A stretch of DNA of 64,000 bases from Flavimobilis rhizosphaerae (GCF_014852685.1 NZ_JACZDF010000001.1:727070-791069), one strand, 5' to 3'. Counted from the stretch's first letter, positions 1-9,204 are shown. Translations and numbers: made by a program. Notes: generated from the letters alone by a model not told the origin.

Positions 1-1683
1 GACGACGACGAGGACCGCGTCGGCGCCGCGGGCGGCCTCGGCGACCGCCGCGTGGCCCGCGACGACGGTGCGGACGACGAAGCGCTCGGCGTCGTCGGGC
101 GTCGTCGCGTCGGCGACGAGCAGCCCTGAGCCGTGCTGGACGCGGAGCCAGCGCCCCGACGCGACGTGCTGGAGCGCCCAGGTGCCGTCGGGGGCGACGT
201 GCCGGCGGAAGGACTCCTGGACGGTCCAGCCGCCGATCCGCTCGGCGTCGGCGGTGATGATCCAGCCGGCACCGCTGAGGAGGAGCTCGGACGTGCACGA
301 GCGCAGGGAGAGGAGCCCGTCGCCCCAGTCGGTGACGTCGAGGTGCGTCGCGGGGGAGGCGGTGGCGTGGTCGGCGACGAGCGTGCGGTCGTCCTGGACG
401 GCGAGGTACCGTCCGGACGACGTCGCGCGGAGTGCGATGCGGTCGGCGCCGTCGGCGACGACGACGTCGGCGTCGGCGAAGCGTTCCGTGAGGGCGGTTG
501 CGAGCCCGACCGCGGACAGGGGCGTGCCGGAGTACCAGTCGTGGAGCACGCGGTCGGCGAGCGGTCCGACGACGGCGATCCGGCGGGCATCGGCGGGCAG
601 GGGGAGGGGAGCGGTGCCGCCCGCGGCGTCGTTGCGCAGGAGGACGACGCCGCGCGCCGTGACGTCGCGCGCGAGCGCGAGATGGGCGGTCGTGCCGAGC
701 GTGTCGGCGGACTCGTCCCACGTCGTGTCCTCTGAACCCTCGCCCGCGCGCAGCCGCAGCTCGAGGACGCGGGCGGCCGCGCGGTCGACGTCGTCGGGCG
801 TGAGGATCCCGGCGTCGAGCGCGGCGCGCAGGCGTGCGAGCGTGGGGGCTGTGTCGGTGTCGTTGTCGGTGAAGGAGTCGACCCCGGCGCGCAGGCACGC
901 CGCGTGGGACGCGACGTGGTCGGGGTAGAAGCGTTCACCCGTGACGAGGTTGCCCGGCGCGGCGGCGTCGGAGACGACGGTGACGGTGCCGGACGCCCAG
1001 GACCGCATCTCGTCGAGGAGGCCGCGCGCGACGTGCGCGGGGCGGCCGTTGACGAGGTTGTATGACGGCATGACGGCGCCGGCGACCCCCTCGGCGAGCG
1101 GGCGCCGGTAGGCGGGGAGCTCCCACTCGTGGAGCGCACGCAGGGGCAGGTGCGAGCTCGTCACGGCACGGTCCGTCTCGTTGCCGTAGCCGAGGAGGTG
1201 CTTGAGCGTGGGGACGGTGCGCCACGTGGCGCCGTTGCCGCGCAGGCCGCGGCAGTAGGCGGTCGCGACGTCTGCTGTGACGTGGGGGTCCTCGGAGTAG
1301 CCCTCTTCGTTGCGGCCCCAGGCGGGGTGGCGCAGGGGGTTGACGACGGGTGCCCACACGTTGAGGCTCACGGTCGGGTCGGCCGCGTGCTTGGCGCGCA
1401 CCTCGCGTCCCGTCGCCTCCCCGACGCGGCGGACGAGGTCGTCGTCCCACGTGGCGGCGAGTCCGACGGGCTGGGGGAAGACTGTCGCGTCACCGAGCCA
1501 GGCGACGCCGTGGAGGGCTTCGGTGCCGGTGTGAAAGGCGTCGAGGCCGAGGGGCCCGAGCGGGGGGACGTGCTGGTGGAGGAGGCTGAGCCGCTGCTCG
1601 GGGGTGAGTGTGCGCAGCATCTCGACGGCGCGTCGCTGCGTGGCGTCGGGGTGGGGAGCGGTGCGGTGAGGGGTCTCGGTCAC
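1..1683 (-). CDS. glycoside hydrolase family 3 beta-glucosidase (C-terminus off the window)
   Basis: Removes terminal beta-linked glucose (or a similar sugar) from oligosaccharides; no signal peptide, so cytoplasmic. 561 residues are visible from a GTG start preceded by GAGGACC; the 3' end lies beyond base 1. The N-terminal TIM barrel shows GRNEEGYSEDP (about 124-133), KHLLGYGNE (161-169) and the nucleophile loop VVSDAAAPGNL, with Asp239 as the likely nucleophile. The second domain begins near VVLLRNDAAG and is interrupted by about 140 residues of beta-trefoil (fascin/ricin-like) appearance (SGRYLAVQDD, SGRWLRVQHG), at the place where many GH3 enzymes carry a PA14 domain. It diverges from the ABC importer and has its own LacI-type operator at 1722-1733. 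Family assignment is firm; substrate is inferred from the locus. Confidence 0.9.
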   Translation of the reverse strand, partial: MTETPHRTAPHPDATQRRAVEMLRTLTPEQRLSLLHQHVPPLGPLGLDAFHTGTEALHGVAWLGDATVFPQPVGLAATWDDDLVRRVGEATGREVRAKHAADPTVSLNVWAPVVNPLRHPAWGRNEEGYSEDPHVTADVATAYCRGLRGNGATWRTVPTLKHLLGYGNETDRAVTSSHLPLRALHEWELPAYRRPLAEGVAGAVMPSYNLVNGRPAHVARGLLDEMRSWASGTVTVVSDAAAPGNLVTGERFYPDHVASHAACLRAGVDSFTDNDTDTAPTLARLRAALDAGILTPDDVDRAAARVLELRLRAGEGSEDTTWDESADTLGTTAHLALARDVTARGVVLLRNDAAGGTAPLPLPADARRIAVVGPLADRVLHDWYSGTPLSAVGLATALTERFADADVVVADGADRIALRATSSGRYLAVQDDRTLVADHATASPATHLDVTDWGDGLLSLRSCTSELLLSGAGWIITADAERIGGWTVQESFRRHVAPDGTWALQHVASGRWLRVQHGSGLLVADATTPDDAERFVVRTVVAGHAAVAEAARGADAVLVVV

Positions 1684-1721
1684 GTCGGGTCCTCGGGACG
1701 TCGGGCGCTGGCATGACGGAT

Positions 1722-1733
1722 CGAAGCGTTTCG
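1722..1733. promoter_or_regulatory. LacI-type operator 1 (GH3 promoter side)
   Basis: CGAAGCGTTTCG, an almost perfect palindrome inside TCGAAGCGTTTCGA, lies 38 bp upstream of the GH3 start. It matches four other sites in this locus (consensus CGAARCGYTTCG), each upstream of a transcription unit of the sugar cluster. LacI-family proteins typically bind such CG-centred palindromes; the likely binder is the LacI protein encoded at 5748-6752. Confidence 0.8.
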
Positions 1734-1857
1734 ACTTCATCGTCGTGCCGCGGGAGCGTTCTCATGATGCCACAGGCGCCACGCGCAGCACAGAAGATTG
1801 ACGCACTTCAGCCCGGTTCAAGCGCTCCAAGCTCGTCGCGACGGACGTGGACACCTC

Positions 1858-1886
1858 TTGCGCGCGGTGCGGGATGCCCCTACTCT
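1858..1886 (+). promoter_or_regulatory. promoter of the ABC importer operon
   Basis: TTGCGC (1858-1863), 17 bp, then TACTCT (1881-1886) fits a sigma70-type promoter reading toward the solute-binding protein. The operator at 1892-1903 begins 5 bp after the -10 and would cover the transcription start, a classical repression geometry. The rest of the 302-bp gap between the GH3 gene and the binding protein holds the first operator and nothing else I recognise. Confidence 0.6.
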
Positions 1887-1891
1887 CGCGG

Positions 1892-1903
1892 TGAAACGCT
1901 TCG
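1892..1903. promoter_or_regulatory. LacI-type operator 2 (ABC importer promoter)
   Basis: TGAAACGCTTCG matches the locus consensus at 11 of 12 positions and lies just downstream of the -10 hexamer of the importer promoter, about 83 bp before the start codon of the solute-binding protein. Confidence 0.78.
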
Positions 1904-1985
1904 ACAGCGCCGACGGAGGCGTTCGACGCGAACGTGCGGCAACGGTGCCGCCCGAGGCCCCAGTGCAGGGAGAGGTGGAAGGTCG

Positions 1986-3635
1986 ATGAGGACCAGAGCA
2001 ACAAGAATGTCGCGGTGGAGTGGCGCCGTCGCCGTCGTGGGAGCGCTCTCGCTCGTCGCGGCGTGCAGCGGCGGGTCCGGCAAGTCCCCGGCAGCAGCGC
2101 CCTCGACGAAGCCCGCGGACCAGATCGCGAAGGCCACCAACCTTCCGGCCTACGTCCCCGTCCAGTACGTCGAGCCCGACTTCCCCGGTGTCGCGGGCTC
2201 GACCGCCGGCTTCTCGAAGGTTCCCGAGACCTTCGTCACTGCGTTCCCCGAGCCGCCCGGCAAGGGCGGGTCCTACACCGCGATGACACCCCTGTGGGGC
2301 ACGATCCCGCCGACAAAGGGCAACAAGTACTTCGAGGCAGTCAACGCCGCGATGGGCATCGACCTCACCTTCCAGATCTCCGACGGCAACACCTACGGCG
2401 ACAAGCTCGCCGCGGTCCTCGCCTCGCCCAAGGACGTCGCTGACTGGGTAACGATCCCCGGCTGGAACATCCCGCCCCGCTTCGGCCAGGCCGTCGGCAC
2501 GATCTTCACCGACCTCACGCCCTACCTCGCGGGCGACAAGGTCAAGGCATACCCCAACCTCGCGAACATCCCCACCGACGCCTGGCGGGCGTGCATGTGG
2601 AACGGCAAGCTCTACGGCCTGCCCTTCCCCGGCGAGCTCATCAACGACGCGACGTTCTACCGCGCGGACCTCCTCCCAGAAGGCACGGAGCTCCCCACCG
2701 ATGCCGACTCCTACCTCACGTTCCTCGACTCGCTCACCGACAAGGACGCCAACCGGTGGGCCGCGAACGACCTGTGGATCACAGCGACCCAGCTCTTCGG
2801 TGTCGCCCCCAAGTGGAAGCTCGAGGGCGACAAGCTCGTCCACCGCGTCGAGACCCAGGAGTACCGCGACGCCCTCGAGTGGATCGCCAAGGTCTACGCC
2901 CAGGGCTCGATCCACCCCGACGCGGTCGCCTCGACCGGCGACGGCAAGGAGCGCTTCGAGAGCGGACAGGTCCTCGTGACCTCCGACGGCCTCGGCGGCT
3001 GGCACGAGGCGCTCGGCCGCCAGCTGCCCGTCAACCCCGACTACGACCAGCAGCCCATGCCCGTCATCGCAGCCGACGGCGGCACCCCGACGCTCTTCAA
3101 GGCCGGCGCCGCCGGCATGTGCTCCTACCTCAAGCAGACCGACAAGCCGGGCGCGATCGAGGAGCTGCTCTCGGCCGCCGACGTCCTCGCCTCGCCGTAC
3201 GGCACCGAGGAGTTCCAGCTCATCAACCACGGGGTCGAGGGCGTCCACTACACGCTCGACGAGAACCGCCTCCCCGTCCCGACGGACGAGGCCGCCAAGG
3301 AGATGCAGCCGACCTACATCTTCCTCGTCGACCCGCCGATCGTGAACGCAAAGGTCCAGTACCCCGGCTACGTCGAGGACTACACCTCGTGGATGGCCGA
3401 GGCCGCACCAGCGGTCCAGGAGCCCCTCTTCTACGGCATGCAGATCACCGAACCGGCGCAGTACGCCTCGATCGGCAAGCCGATCGAGGACCTCGAGAAG
3501 GACATCGCACGCGGGCGCAAGACTCTCGCCGACCTCGACGCCGCGATCGAGACGTGGCGGAAGTCCGGCGGTGACGAGCTGCGCGCGTTCTATCAGGAGA
3601 TCCTCGAGCTCCAGAAGGTAGAGGCAGGCAAGTAA
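1986..3635 (+). CDS. extracellular sugar-binding lipoprotein of an ABC importer (LplA-like)
   Basis: Captures an oligosaccharide at the outer face of the membrane for the two permeases encoded next. 549 residues from an ATG with the ribosome site AGGTGGAAGG. The N-terminus is a lipoprotein signal with lipobox LVAAC (Cys27), followed by a Gly/Ser/Pro-rich linker. The large size and early KVPETFVTAFP / TPLWGTIPPTKGNKYFEAV segments are typical of the LplA/YtcQ group that partners LplB- and YtcP-type permeases. A longer in-frame reading begins at 1608, but it would bury the signal peptide and span the promoter and both operators. Its stop overlaps the next start by one base (TAATG). Ligand is inferred: probably an oligosaccharide released from xyloglucan. 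Confidence 0.88.
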   Translation: MRTRATRMSRWSGAVAVVGALSLVAACSGGSGKSPAAAPSTKPADQIAKATNLPAYVPVQYVEPDFPGVAGSTAGFSKVPETFVTAFPEPPGKGGSYTAMTPLWGTIPPTKGNKYFEAVNAAMGIDLTFQISDGNTYGDKLAAVLASPKDVADWVTIPGWNIPPRFGQAVGTIFTDLTPYLAGDKVKAYPNLANIPTDAWRACMWNGKLYGLPFPGELINDATFYRADLLPEGTELPTDADSYLTFLDSLTDKDANRWAANDLWITATQLFGVAPKWKLEGDKLVHRVETQEYRDALEWIAKVYAQGSIHPDAVASTGDGKERFESGQVLVTSDGLGGWHEALGRQLPVNPDYDQQPMPVIAADGGTPTLFKAGAAGMCSYLKQTDKPGAIEELLSAADVLASPYGTEEFQLINHGVEGVHYTLDENRLPVPTDEAAKEMQPTYIFLVDPPIVNAKVQYPGYVEDYTSWMAEAAPAVQEPLFYGMQITEPAQYASIGKPIEDLEKDIARGRKTLADLDAAIETWRKSGGDELRAFYQEILELQKVEAGK

Positions 3636-4660
3636 TGCGTTCGAACGCCGTGGCGGCCCCCACGGGCGCCCCGGCCGCGCACGAGACCCCCGGCCCGGCA
3701 CAGACGCCGGGCCGGGGGACCCGTCCGGGGGGCCGCGCCGCACCACGCAAGGTCCCGCTGCGGCTCAGGCTGCGCCGGGACAGGTCGCTCCTGCTCATGT
3801 GCTTGCCGGGCGTGCTTCTCCTCGGGCTCTTCGCGTACGTCCCCATGCTCGGCAACGTCATCGCCTGGCAGGACTACTCACCGTATGTCCCGTTCCGGGA
3901 CTCGCCCTGGGTCGGCTGGGACAACTTCGTCCGGGTGCTCGGCAACCCGCTGTTCCTCGACGCCGTCCGCAACACGCTCGCGATCACGGCCTTCCAGCTC
4001 GTCTTCTACTTCCCCGTGCCGATCGCGCTCGCGCTCCTGCTCAACTCCGTCGTCACCCCCTGGGTGCGCACGACGATCCAGTCGATCGTCTACCTGCCCC
4101 ACTTCTTCTCGTGGGTGCTCGTCGTGACGATCTTCCAGCAGCTCCTCGGCGGAGCCGGCCTCGTCAACCGGGTCCTCGCCGAGCGCGGGCTCGAGGGCTT
4201 CGACCTCATGACGAACCCCGACACGTTCCTCGTGCTCATCACCGCACAGTCGGTGTGGAAGGACGCGGGCTGGGGCATCATCATCTTCCTCGCGGCGCTC
4301 TCGACCGTCGACCCGGCGCTCCACGAGGCCGCCGTCATGGACGGCGCCGGAGCGCGGCGACGCCTGTGGCACATCACCCTGCCCGCCCTGCGGCCGACGA
4401 TCATCCTCCTGCTCATCCTCCGCCTCGGCGACTCGCTCACCGTGGGGTTCGAGCAGCTCATCCTCCAGCGCGCCGCGGTCGGCGCGGAGGTGTCCGAGGT
4501 CATCGACACCTACGTCTACTACCAGGGCGTCGTCTACGGTGACTGGTCCTTCGCCGCCGCCGCAGGTCTCGTCAAGGGGCTCGTCTCGCTCGCGCTCGTC
4601 CTCGGCGCGAACAAGCTCGCCCACGTCTTCGGAGAGTCCGGGGTGTACAAGCGCTCATGA
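3635..4660 (+). CDS. ABC sugar importer permease, LplB/MalF type
   Basis: Membrane subunit of the oligosaccharide importer. 341 residues: a Pro/Arg-rich cytoplasmic N-terminus (1-50), then six hydrophobic segments starting at about 52. The EAA loop that contacts the ATPase is visible as EAAVMDGAGARRRLWHITLP (231-250). The start overlaps the binding-protein stop and the end overlaps the next start (ATGA at 4657-4660), so translation is probably coupled. No ATP-binding subunit is encoded in the cluster; actinobacteria commonly share one MsiK/MalK-type ATPase among several such importers. Confidence 0.9.
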   Translation: MRSNAVAAPTGAPAAHETPGPAQTPGRGTRPGGRAAPRKVPLRLRLRRDRSLLLMCLPGVLLLGLFAYVPMLGNVIAWQDYSPYVPFRDSPWVGWDNFVRVLGNPLFLDAVRNTLAITAFQLVFYFPVPIALALLLNSVVTPWVRTTIQSIVYLPHFFSWVLVVTIFQQLLGGAGLVNRVLAERGLEGFDLMTNPDTFLVLITAQSVWKDAGWGIIIFLAALSTVDPALHEAAVMDGAGARRRLWHITLPALRPTIILLLILRLGDSLTVGFEQLILQRAAVGAEVSEVIDTYVYYQGVVYGDWSFAAAAGLVKGLVSLALVLGANKLAHVFGESGVYKRS

Positions 4661-5652
4661 GCATCGACAACGACACCGGCCAGGCCATGTCACGACCCGA
4701 CGCCGTCCCGTTCCCGGCCCCGCCGCGCGCGGGCCGGGCACCGCGCCGGCGGCGGCGCTCCCGCCACCGCCCGGTGTGGGAGGGCGTGCCGGGACCCTTC
4801 ACGCAGGCCGGCAAGGGCATCGCGCTCGCGGCGATCGTCCTGGCCGTCCTCTTCCCGCTCTACACCGTCGTCCTCACGTCGATCTCGACGCAGGCCGACG
4901 TCAACCGCTCGGGCGGCATGGTCGTCGTACCCGGGCAGATCTCGTTCGCGGCGTACGAGCAGATCCTCTCGGGCGGCATCGTCACGCGCGCCGCGATCGT
5001 CTCTGTCGGCGTGACGACGGTCGGCACCCTGCTGTCGACGATCGTCTCGATCCTCGCCGCCTACGGGCTCTCGCGCCCCGGCTCGGTGCTCCACCGGCCG
5101 ATCCTCTTCACGTTCCTCATCACGATGTTCTTCGGTGCGGGCATGATCCCGACCTACCTGCTCGTCTCGGGGCTCGGCCTCATCGACAGCTACTGGTCGC
5201 TCATCCTCCCGGGGGCGGTGAGCGCGTTCAACGTCCTCATCCTGCGGAACTTCTTCATGGGGGTCGACCAGGCGATCCTCGACGCCGCGCGCATCGACGG
5301 CGCGGGGGACTGGCGCGTGCTCGGGCAGATCGTCGTGCCCATGTCCGGCGCCGCGATCGCGGTCGTCGCCCTGTTCTACGGCGTCGGCTACTTCAACGCG
5401 TTCTTCAACGCGATGCTCTACATCAACGACAACACGAAGTGGCCGCTCCAGCTCGTGCTGCGCTCCTATGTGCTTCAGGGCGTCGCGCTGCCGGGCGGCG
5501 GCGGCACGGCGGACGTCGTCACGGGCGCGGTCTCGGGCCTGCCCGTGAAGATGGCGATCATGGTCCTCGCGATCCTGCCGATCCTCGCCGTGTACCCGTT
5601 CGTGCAGCGGCACTTCACCAAGGGCGTGATCTTCGGCGCCATCAAGGGCTGA
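4657..5652 (+). CDS. ABC sugar importer permease, YtcP/MalG type
   Basis: Second membrane subunit of the importer, 331 residues. A basic N-terminal tail (about 28-40, RAPRRRRRSRHR) precedes the first membrane segment at about 55-75; the EAA-type loop is DAARIDGAGDWRVLGQIVVP (209-228). It ends with VYPFVQRHFTKGVIFGAIKG, the conserved C-terminus of YtcP-like permeases. Last gene of the three-gene operon; a strong hairpin follows at 5708-5737. Confidence 0.9.
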   Translation: MSIDNDTGQAMSRPDAVPFPAPPRAGRAPRRRRRSRHRPVWEGVPGPFTQAGKGIALAAIVLAVLFPLYTVVLTSISTQADVNRSGGMVVVPGQISFAAYEQILSGGIVTRAAIVSVGVTTVGTLLSTIVSILAAYGLSRPGSVLHRPILFTFLITMFFGAGMIPTYLLVSGLGLIDSYWSLILPGAVSAFNVLILRNFFMGVDQAILDAARIDGAGDWRVLGQIVVPMSGAAIAVVALFYGVGYFNAFFNAMLYINDNTKWPLQLVLRSYVLQGVALPGGGGTADVVTGAVSGLPVKMAIMVLAILPILAVYPFVQRHFTKGVIFGAIKG

Positions 5653-5707
5653 CGGGCGAGTCCCGTCGTCCCGCGCGGTGGTTCCCCCGACCGCCGCACG
5701 GGCCACG

Positions 5708-5737
5708 ACGGCCCCGGACCGCGAGGTCCGGGGCCGT
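5708..5737. terminator. bidirectional hairpin between importer operon and lacI
   Basis: ACGGCCCCGGACC and GGTCCGGGGCCGT form a perfect 13-bp stem around GCGA, between the stop of the permease gene and the stop of the convergent LacI gene. Confidence 0.8.
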
Positions 5738-5747
5738 CGCGCGTCGC

Positions 5748-6752
5748 TCAGCCGAGGGGGCGCGTCGAGCCGCGGTCCGTCAGCGTGGGCGTGAGCAGGC
5801 GGGTCTCGGCCGGCTCGTCCCCGTCGACCCGTGCGAGCACCATGTCGACCGCGACGTGTGCGACGCGCTCGGCGGGGATGTCGAGGCCCGTCACCGGCAC
5901 GGCCTGCCGTGCGGCGACCTCGGGCGGGCTCACCGTGACGACCGAGACGGCCTCGGGGACGGGCCGCCCGCTCGCGACGAGATGCGTGACGACGTGGCCG
6001 AGCGCCGCCTCGTTGTGGACGACGACGCCCGTGATGCGGGGGTCTGCGGCGAAGAGCGCCTCGACGGCCGCGACGGACTGCTCCGGCGAGCCGTCGCAGT
6101 CTTGCGCGACGAGGGACGCCCCGGCGGCCTGCGCGGCGTCCGCGACGCCGCGGTCGAAGCGCACCGCGAACGACGTGCCGCGCTCGCGGACGGCGCCGGG
6201 GTGCCCGACGTAGCCCAGCCGACGGTGGCCGAGGTCGGTGAGGTGTCGGACCGCGGCGCGGCCGGCGGCCTCGAAGTCGAGGTCGACGCACGAGAGCGTG
6301 CCTGGTTCCTCGGGCAGGCCGATGAGGACGGTGGGCTGGCGCAGCCGTGCGAGGGCTTCGAGTCGCTCGTCGTGGGTCTCGACGTCCATGACGACGATCG
6401 CGTCGACCATCGAGCCGGCGCCGACGCGCTCGGCGCCGCGGACGTCGTCCTGCGTGAGCAGGAGGACGTCGTGGTCGTAGTGCCGCGCGCGCAGCACGAC
6501 GCCCGCGACGAACTGCATGATGACGCCGACGTCGACGCCTGCCCGCAGCGGTGCCATGAGGGCGATGACGTTCGTGCGGGCGGAGGCGAGGGCGCGCGCA
6601 CCGGCGTGCGGGCGGTAGCCGAGGCGGTCGACCGCCGCCTCGACGCGGGCGCGGGTCGGGGCGGAGATCGTGCGCTTGCCTGAGAGGACGTAGGACACGG
6701 TCGAGACGGAGACGCCCGCCTCGCGGGCGACGTCAGCGATCGTCACGGACAT
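5748..6752 (-). CDS. LacI-family transcriptional regulator of the glycan cluster
   Basis: Sugar-responsive DNA-binding repressor, 334 residues. The helix-turn-helix and hinge are at the extreme N-terminus (TIADVAREAGVSVSTVSYVL, residues 4-23, then SGKRTISAPTRARV), followed by a periplasmic-binding-protein-like effector domain ending in TDRGSTRPLG. The ATG at 6750-6752 is chosen because LacI proteins begin at this motif; the frame stays open far upstream only because of GC bias. It overlaps the end of the GH95 gene by 20 bp, so the two are one operon and the regulator is probably autoregulated through the GH95 promoter operator. Five matching palindromes in the locus are its probable targets. 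Confidence 0.92.
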   Translation of the reverse strand: MSVTIADVAREAGVSVSTVSYVLSGKRTISAPTRARVEAAVDRLGYRPHAGARALASARTNVIALMAPLRAGVDVGVIMQFVAGVVLRARHYDHDVLLLTQDDVRGAERVGAGSMVDAIVVMDVETHDERLEALARLRQPTVLIGLPEEPGTLSCVDLDFEAAGRAAVRHLTDLGHRRLGYVGHPGAVRERGTSFAVRFDRGVADAAQAAGASLVAQDCDGSPEQSVAAVEALFAADPRITGVVVHNEAALGHVVTHLVASGRPVPEAVSVVTVSPPEVAARQAVPVTGLDIPAERVAHVAVDMVLARVDGDEPAETRLLTPTLTDRGSTRPLG

Positions 6753-9192
6753 CGGGGGCCTCCAGCTCCGGGTCGGCGACCGAGAGGTCGGCGTCGAGTG
6801 CCACGGTAGCGCCTGCGGGCACGGGCACCGTGCGGCACGCCCCGTGGTGGCGGACGTGCAGCACGGTGTCGCGGGGGCCGCCGCGGAGCGTCGCGCGCAC
6901 CAGCCGCCCGGCCTCCCAGACCATGTCGACGACGACGCCGCCCGGGACGGCGACCCCGTGGACCTCGCCGTCCGGCCACTGCGACGGGAGTGCGCCGAGG
7001 AGGTCGAGCCGTCCGGGGACCGTGCCGACGAGCATCTCGAGGACGCCTGCCGTGAGCGCGAGGTTGCCGTCGACCTGGAACGGCGGGTGTGCGCTGAGGA
7101 GGCTGGGGTAGAGGCCGCCGCGGTGGGCGCCCGCGTCGTCACGGGCGGGGCGGACGGCGCGCGCGACGTTGGCGGCCGCGGCGTCCGCGCGGCCGAGCCG
7201 CGCCTCGAGCGCGGTCCGCCACGCGAGGGCCCATCCGGTCGACTCACCGCCGCGGTCCTCGAGCGTCCGGGCGGCAGCGGCCGCGAGGTCGGGGCGTGCG
7301 ACGGTGTCGAGCGTCGCAAAGGGGAAGAGCCCGACGAGGTGCGTCGTGTGGCGGTGGTGCGGGTCGACGGCGGTGACGTCGGTGCCCCACTCGGCGAGCG
7401 TGCCGTCGGGGGCGACTCGCTCGGCGGGCAGGCGTGCTGTCCGTCGTGCCAGCTCGCCGAGCCACGCGGGCGCGGGGTGCAGGACGTCGGCGCACGCGTC
7501 CGTGAGGACGCGCAGGAGGATGCCGTCGGACGTGGGGACGGGACCGAGCGCGGCGGGGAGCCCGTCGGGCGCGACGTACGTGTTCTCGGGCGAGGTCGCG
7601 GGCCATGGCAGGGGGCGACCGTCCGGTCCGGGTGCGAGGCGGTCGAGGGCGTACGTGGCGGCGCCCTCGAGCAGCCGGGCGAGGCGGTCGCGCGGGACGG
7701 TGCCGGGTGCGAAGGCGTCGAGGCGCCACAGCTCGCAGACGAGCCACACGCCGCCGAGGTCCCACTGGGCCCACGACGGGTCGCCGTGCCCCGCACCGAC
7801 GGGGGCTGCGTGGCCCCACGCGTCGGAGTTGTGGTGGGCGACCCAGCCGCGGGCGCCGTAGAGGGTCCGGGCGGCCTCGGCCCCGGGGCCTGCGGCGATG
7901 CGCTCGAGGAGGTCGAGCACCGGCTCGAGCGACTCGTCGAGGCGGCCGGGACCCGCGGGCCACAGGGCGGCCTGGAGGTTGACGTTGAGCGTGTAGGCGC
8001 TCGACCACGGCCCGGGCAGCTCGGCGTTCCACATCCCCTGGAGGTTGGGCGGCAAGCCGCCGGGGCGGCACGACGCCGCGAGCAGATATCTGCCGAGGTG
8101 GACGGCGAGGGTGACGAGCGTCGGGCTCGCTCCCTCCCGCAGCAGCGCGTCGGTCGGCACGGGCTCGGGCGGGGGGCTCCCGAGGCGGAGGGTCGTGCGG
8201 TCGTACGTCCCGCCGTGCGCGACGGTGTGCGCGGCGTGGAGGCGCGCCGCGAGCCGGGCGGCGTCCGTGCCGGCGGCCGTGCGTGCGTGCGCGAGGGCAC
8301 GGGCGACGGGGTCGGGCTCGGTGCCGGGGGGCAGCGGGCGCGGCGGCCGGGAGGTCGCGGTCGCGACGACGAGCGTGTGGTGCGTCGCGGGCTCGAGGTC
8401 GAGGACGTCACCGTCGGCGCGCGCGAGCGAGCCTGGGGCGCGGACGACGAGGGCGCTCGTGCGCCCGTCCGGGGCGTGGCGGACGGGTTGTGCGGCGGTC
8501 TCGTGGCCGGGGGCGACGTCGACGGGGAGGTCGCGGACGTCGACGAGCGTCGGGGCGTCGTCGGGTCGTTCGCCACGGGGCGGCAGGGGGCGGGCGGCGT
8601 CGTCGTGCGCTCGCAGGAGCGAGGAGGCTCGCACGCGGAGGCTGACGGGACGGTCGGCGGCGAGGGCGTGGACGAGGAGTCCCGTCGGGAGGTCGACCCA
8701 GGTCGCGTGCGCGACGTGTGTGCCGTCGGCCGCAGTCCAGCGGTGCGTGACTGTCGCGGTGCGGAGGTCGAGCTCGCGGCCGCCGTCGGCCGGTTCCGGG
8801 AGCTGGTTGCCGGTGGCGTCGAGCACGTCGACCGTGAGGGTCCCGAGGGGGAGGTAGGCCTGGGCCCAGGACGTCTGGAGGTCACGCGCACGGTGTTCGG
8901 CTGTGCGGACGTCTCCTGCTGCGAGGGCGGCGCGGACGTCGGCGAGGTGGCGCGGGTCGCGTGCGCGCGCCGTGGCGAGCGGGTCGGGGTGGGGGCCGGA
9001 CCAGGCGGTGACGTCGACCACGTCGAGCCGTTCGCCGCCGGGGGTGCCCCAGCAGGACGCGCCGCGGTGCCCGTTGCCCACGGGGAGCGCCTCGACCCAG
9101 CGCCGGGCGGCGGTGCGCAGCGCGACGACGTGGTGGGCGGCGGGTAGTCCACGGTCCGGTGCATGGGGGATGGGTGAGGGGGTGGGGACCAC
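6733..9192 (-). CDS. glycoside hydrolase family 95 (alpha-L-fucosidase type)
   Basis: Expected to cleave terminal alpha-1,2-linked L-fucose (some GH95 enzymes act on alpha-L-galactose). 819 residues, no signal peptide, hence cytoplasmic. Family hallmarks are WVEALPVGNGHRGASCWG near residue 32, RPGGLPPNLQGMWN followed by TLNVNLQAALWP in the middle, WVAHHNSDAWGHAAPVG, and HTTHLVGLFPF toward the C-terminal part of the barrel. The TLNVNLQ asparagines correspond to the pair reported as water-activating in Bifidobacterium AfcA (from memory, alignment needed). The GTG start has AGGAGA 4 nt upstream. First gene of the GH95-lacI operon, with a good promoter and operator in the 142-bp divergent gap to GH42. 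Confidence 0.88.
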   Translation of the reverse strand: MVPTPSPIPHAPDRGLPAAHHVVALRTAARRWVEALPVGNGHRGASCWGTPGGERLDVVDVTAWSGPHPDPLATARARDPRHLADVRAALAAGDVRTAEHRARDLQTSWAQAYLPLGTLTVDVLDATGNQLPEPADGGRELDLRTATVTHRWTAADGTHVAHATWVDLPTGLLVHALAADRPVSLRVRASSLLRAHDDAARPLPPRGERPDDAPTLVDVRDLPVDVAPGHETAAQPVRHAPDGRTSALVVRAPGSLARADGDVLDLEPATHHTLVVATATSRPPRPLPPGTEPDPVARALAHARTAAGTDAARLAARLHAAHTVAHGGTYDRTTLRLGSPPPEPVPTDALLREGASPTLVTLAVHLGRYLLAASCRPGGLPPNLQGMWNAELPGPWSSAYTLNVNLQAALWPAGPGRLDESLEPVLDLLERIAAGPGAEAARTLYGARGWVAHHNSDAWGHAAPVGAGHGDPSWAQWDLGGVWLVCELWRLDAFAPGTVPRDRLARLLEGAATYALDRLAPGPDGRPLPWPATSPENTYVAPDGLPAALGPVPTSDGILLRVLTDACADVLHPAPAWLGELARRTARLPAERVAPDGTLAEWGTDVTAVDPHHRHTTHLVGLFPFATLDTVARPDLAAAAARTLEDRGGESTGWALAWRTALEARLGRADAAAANVARAVRPARDDAGAHRGGLYPSLLSAHPPFQVDGNLALTAGVLEMLVGTVPGRLDLLGALPSQWPDGEVHGVAVPGGVVVDMVWEAGRLVRATLRGGPRDTVLHVRHHGACRTVPVPAGATVALDADLSVADPELEAPDVRDDR

Positions 9193-9204
9193 GTCGTCTC
9201 CTGT

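Noticed and set aside
1129..1716. Plus-strand ORF inside the GH3 region.
   Set aside because: The opposite strand encodes a continuous GH3 enzyme with catalytic motifs.
1608..1985. N-terminal extension of the solute-binding protein.
   Set aside because: It would hide the lipoprotein signal and cross the promoter and two operators.
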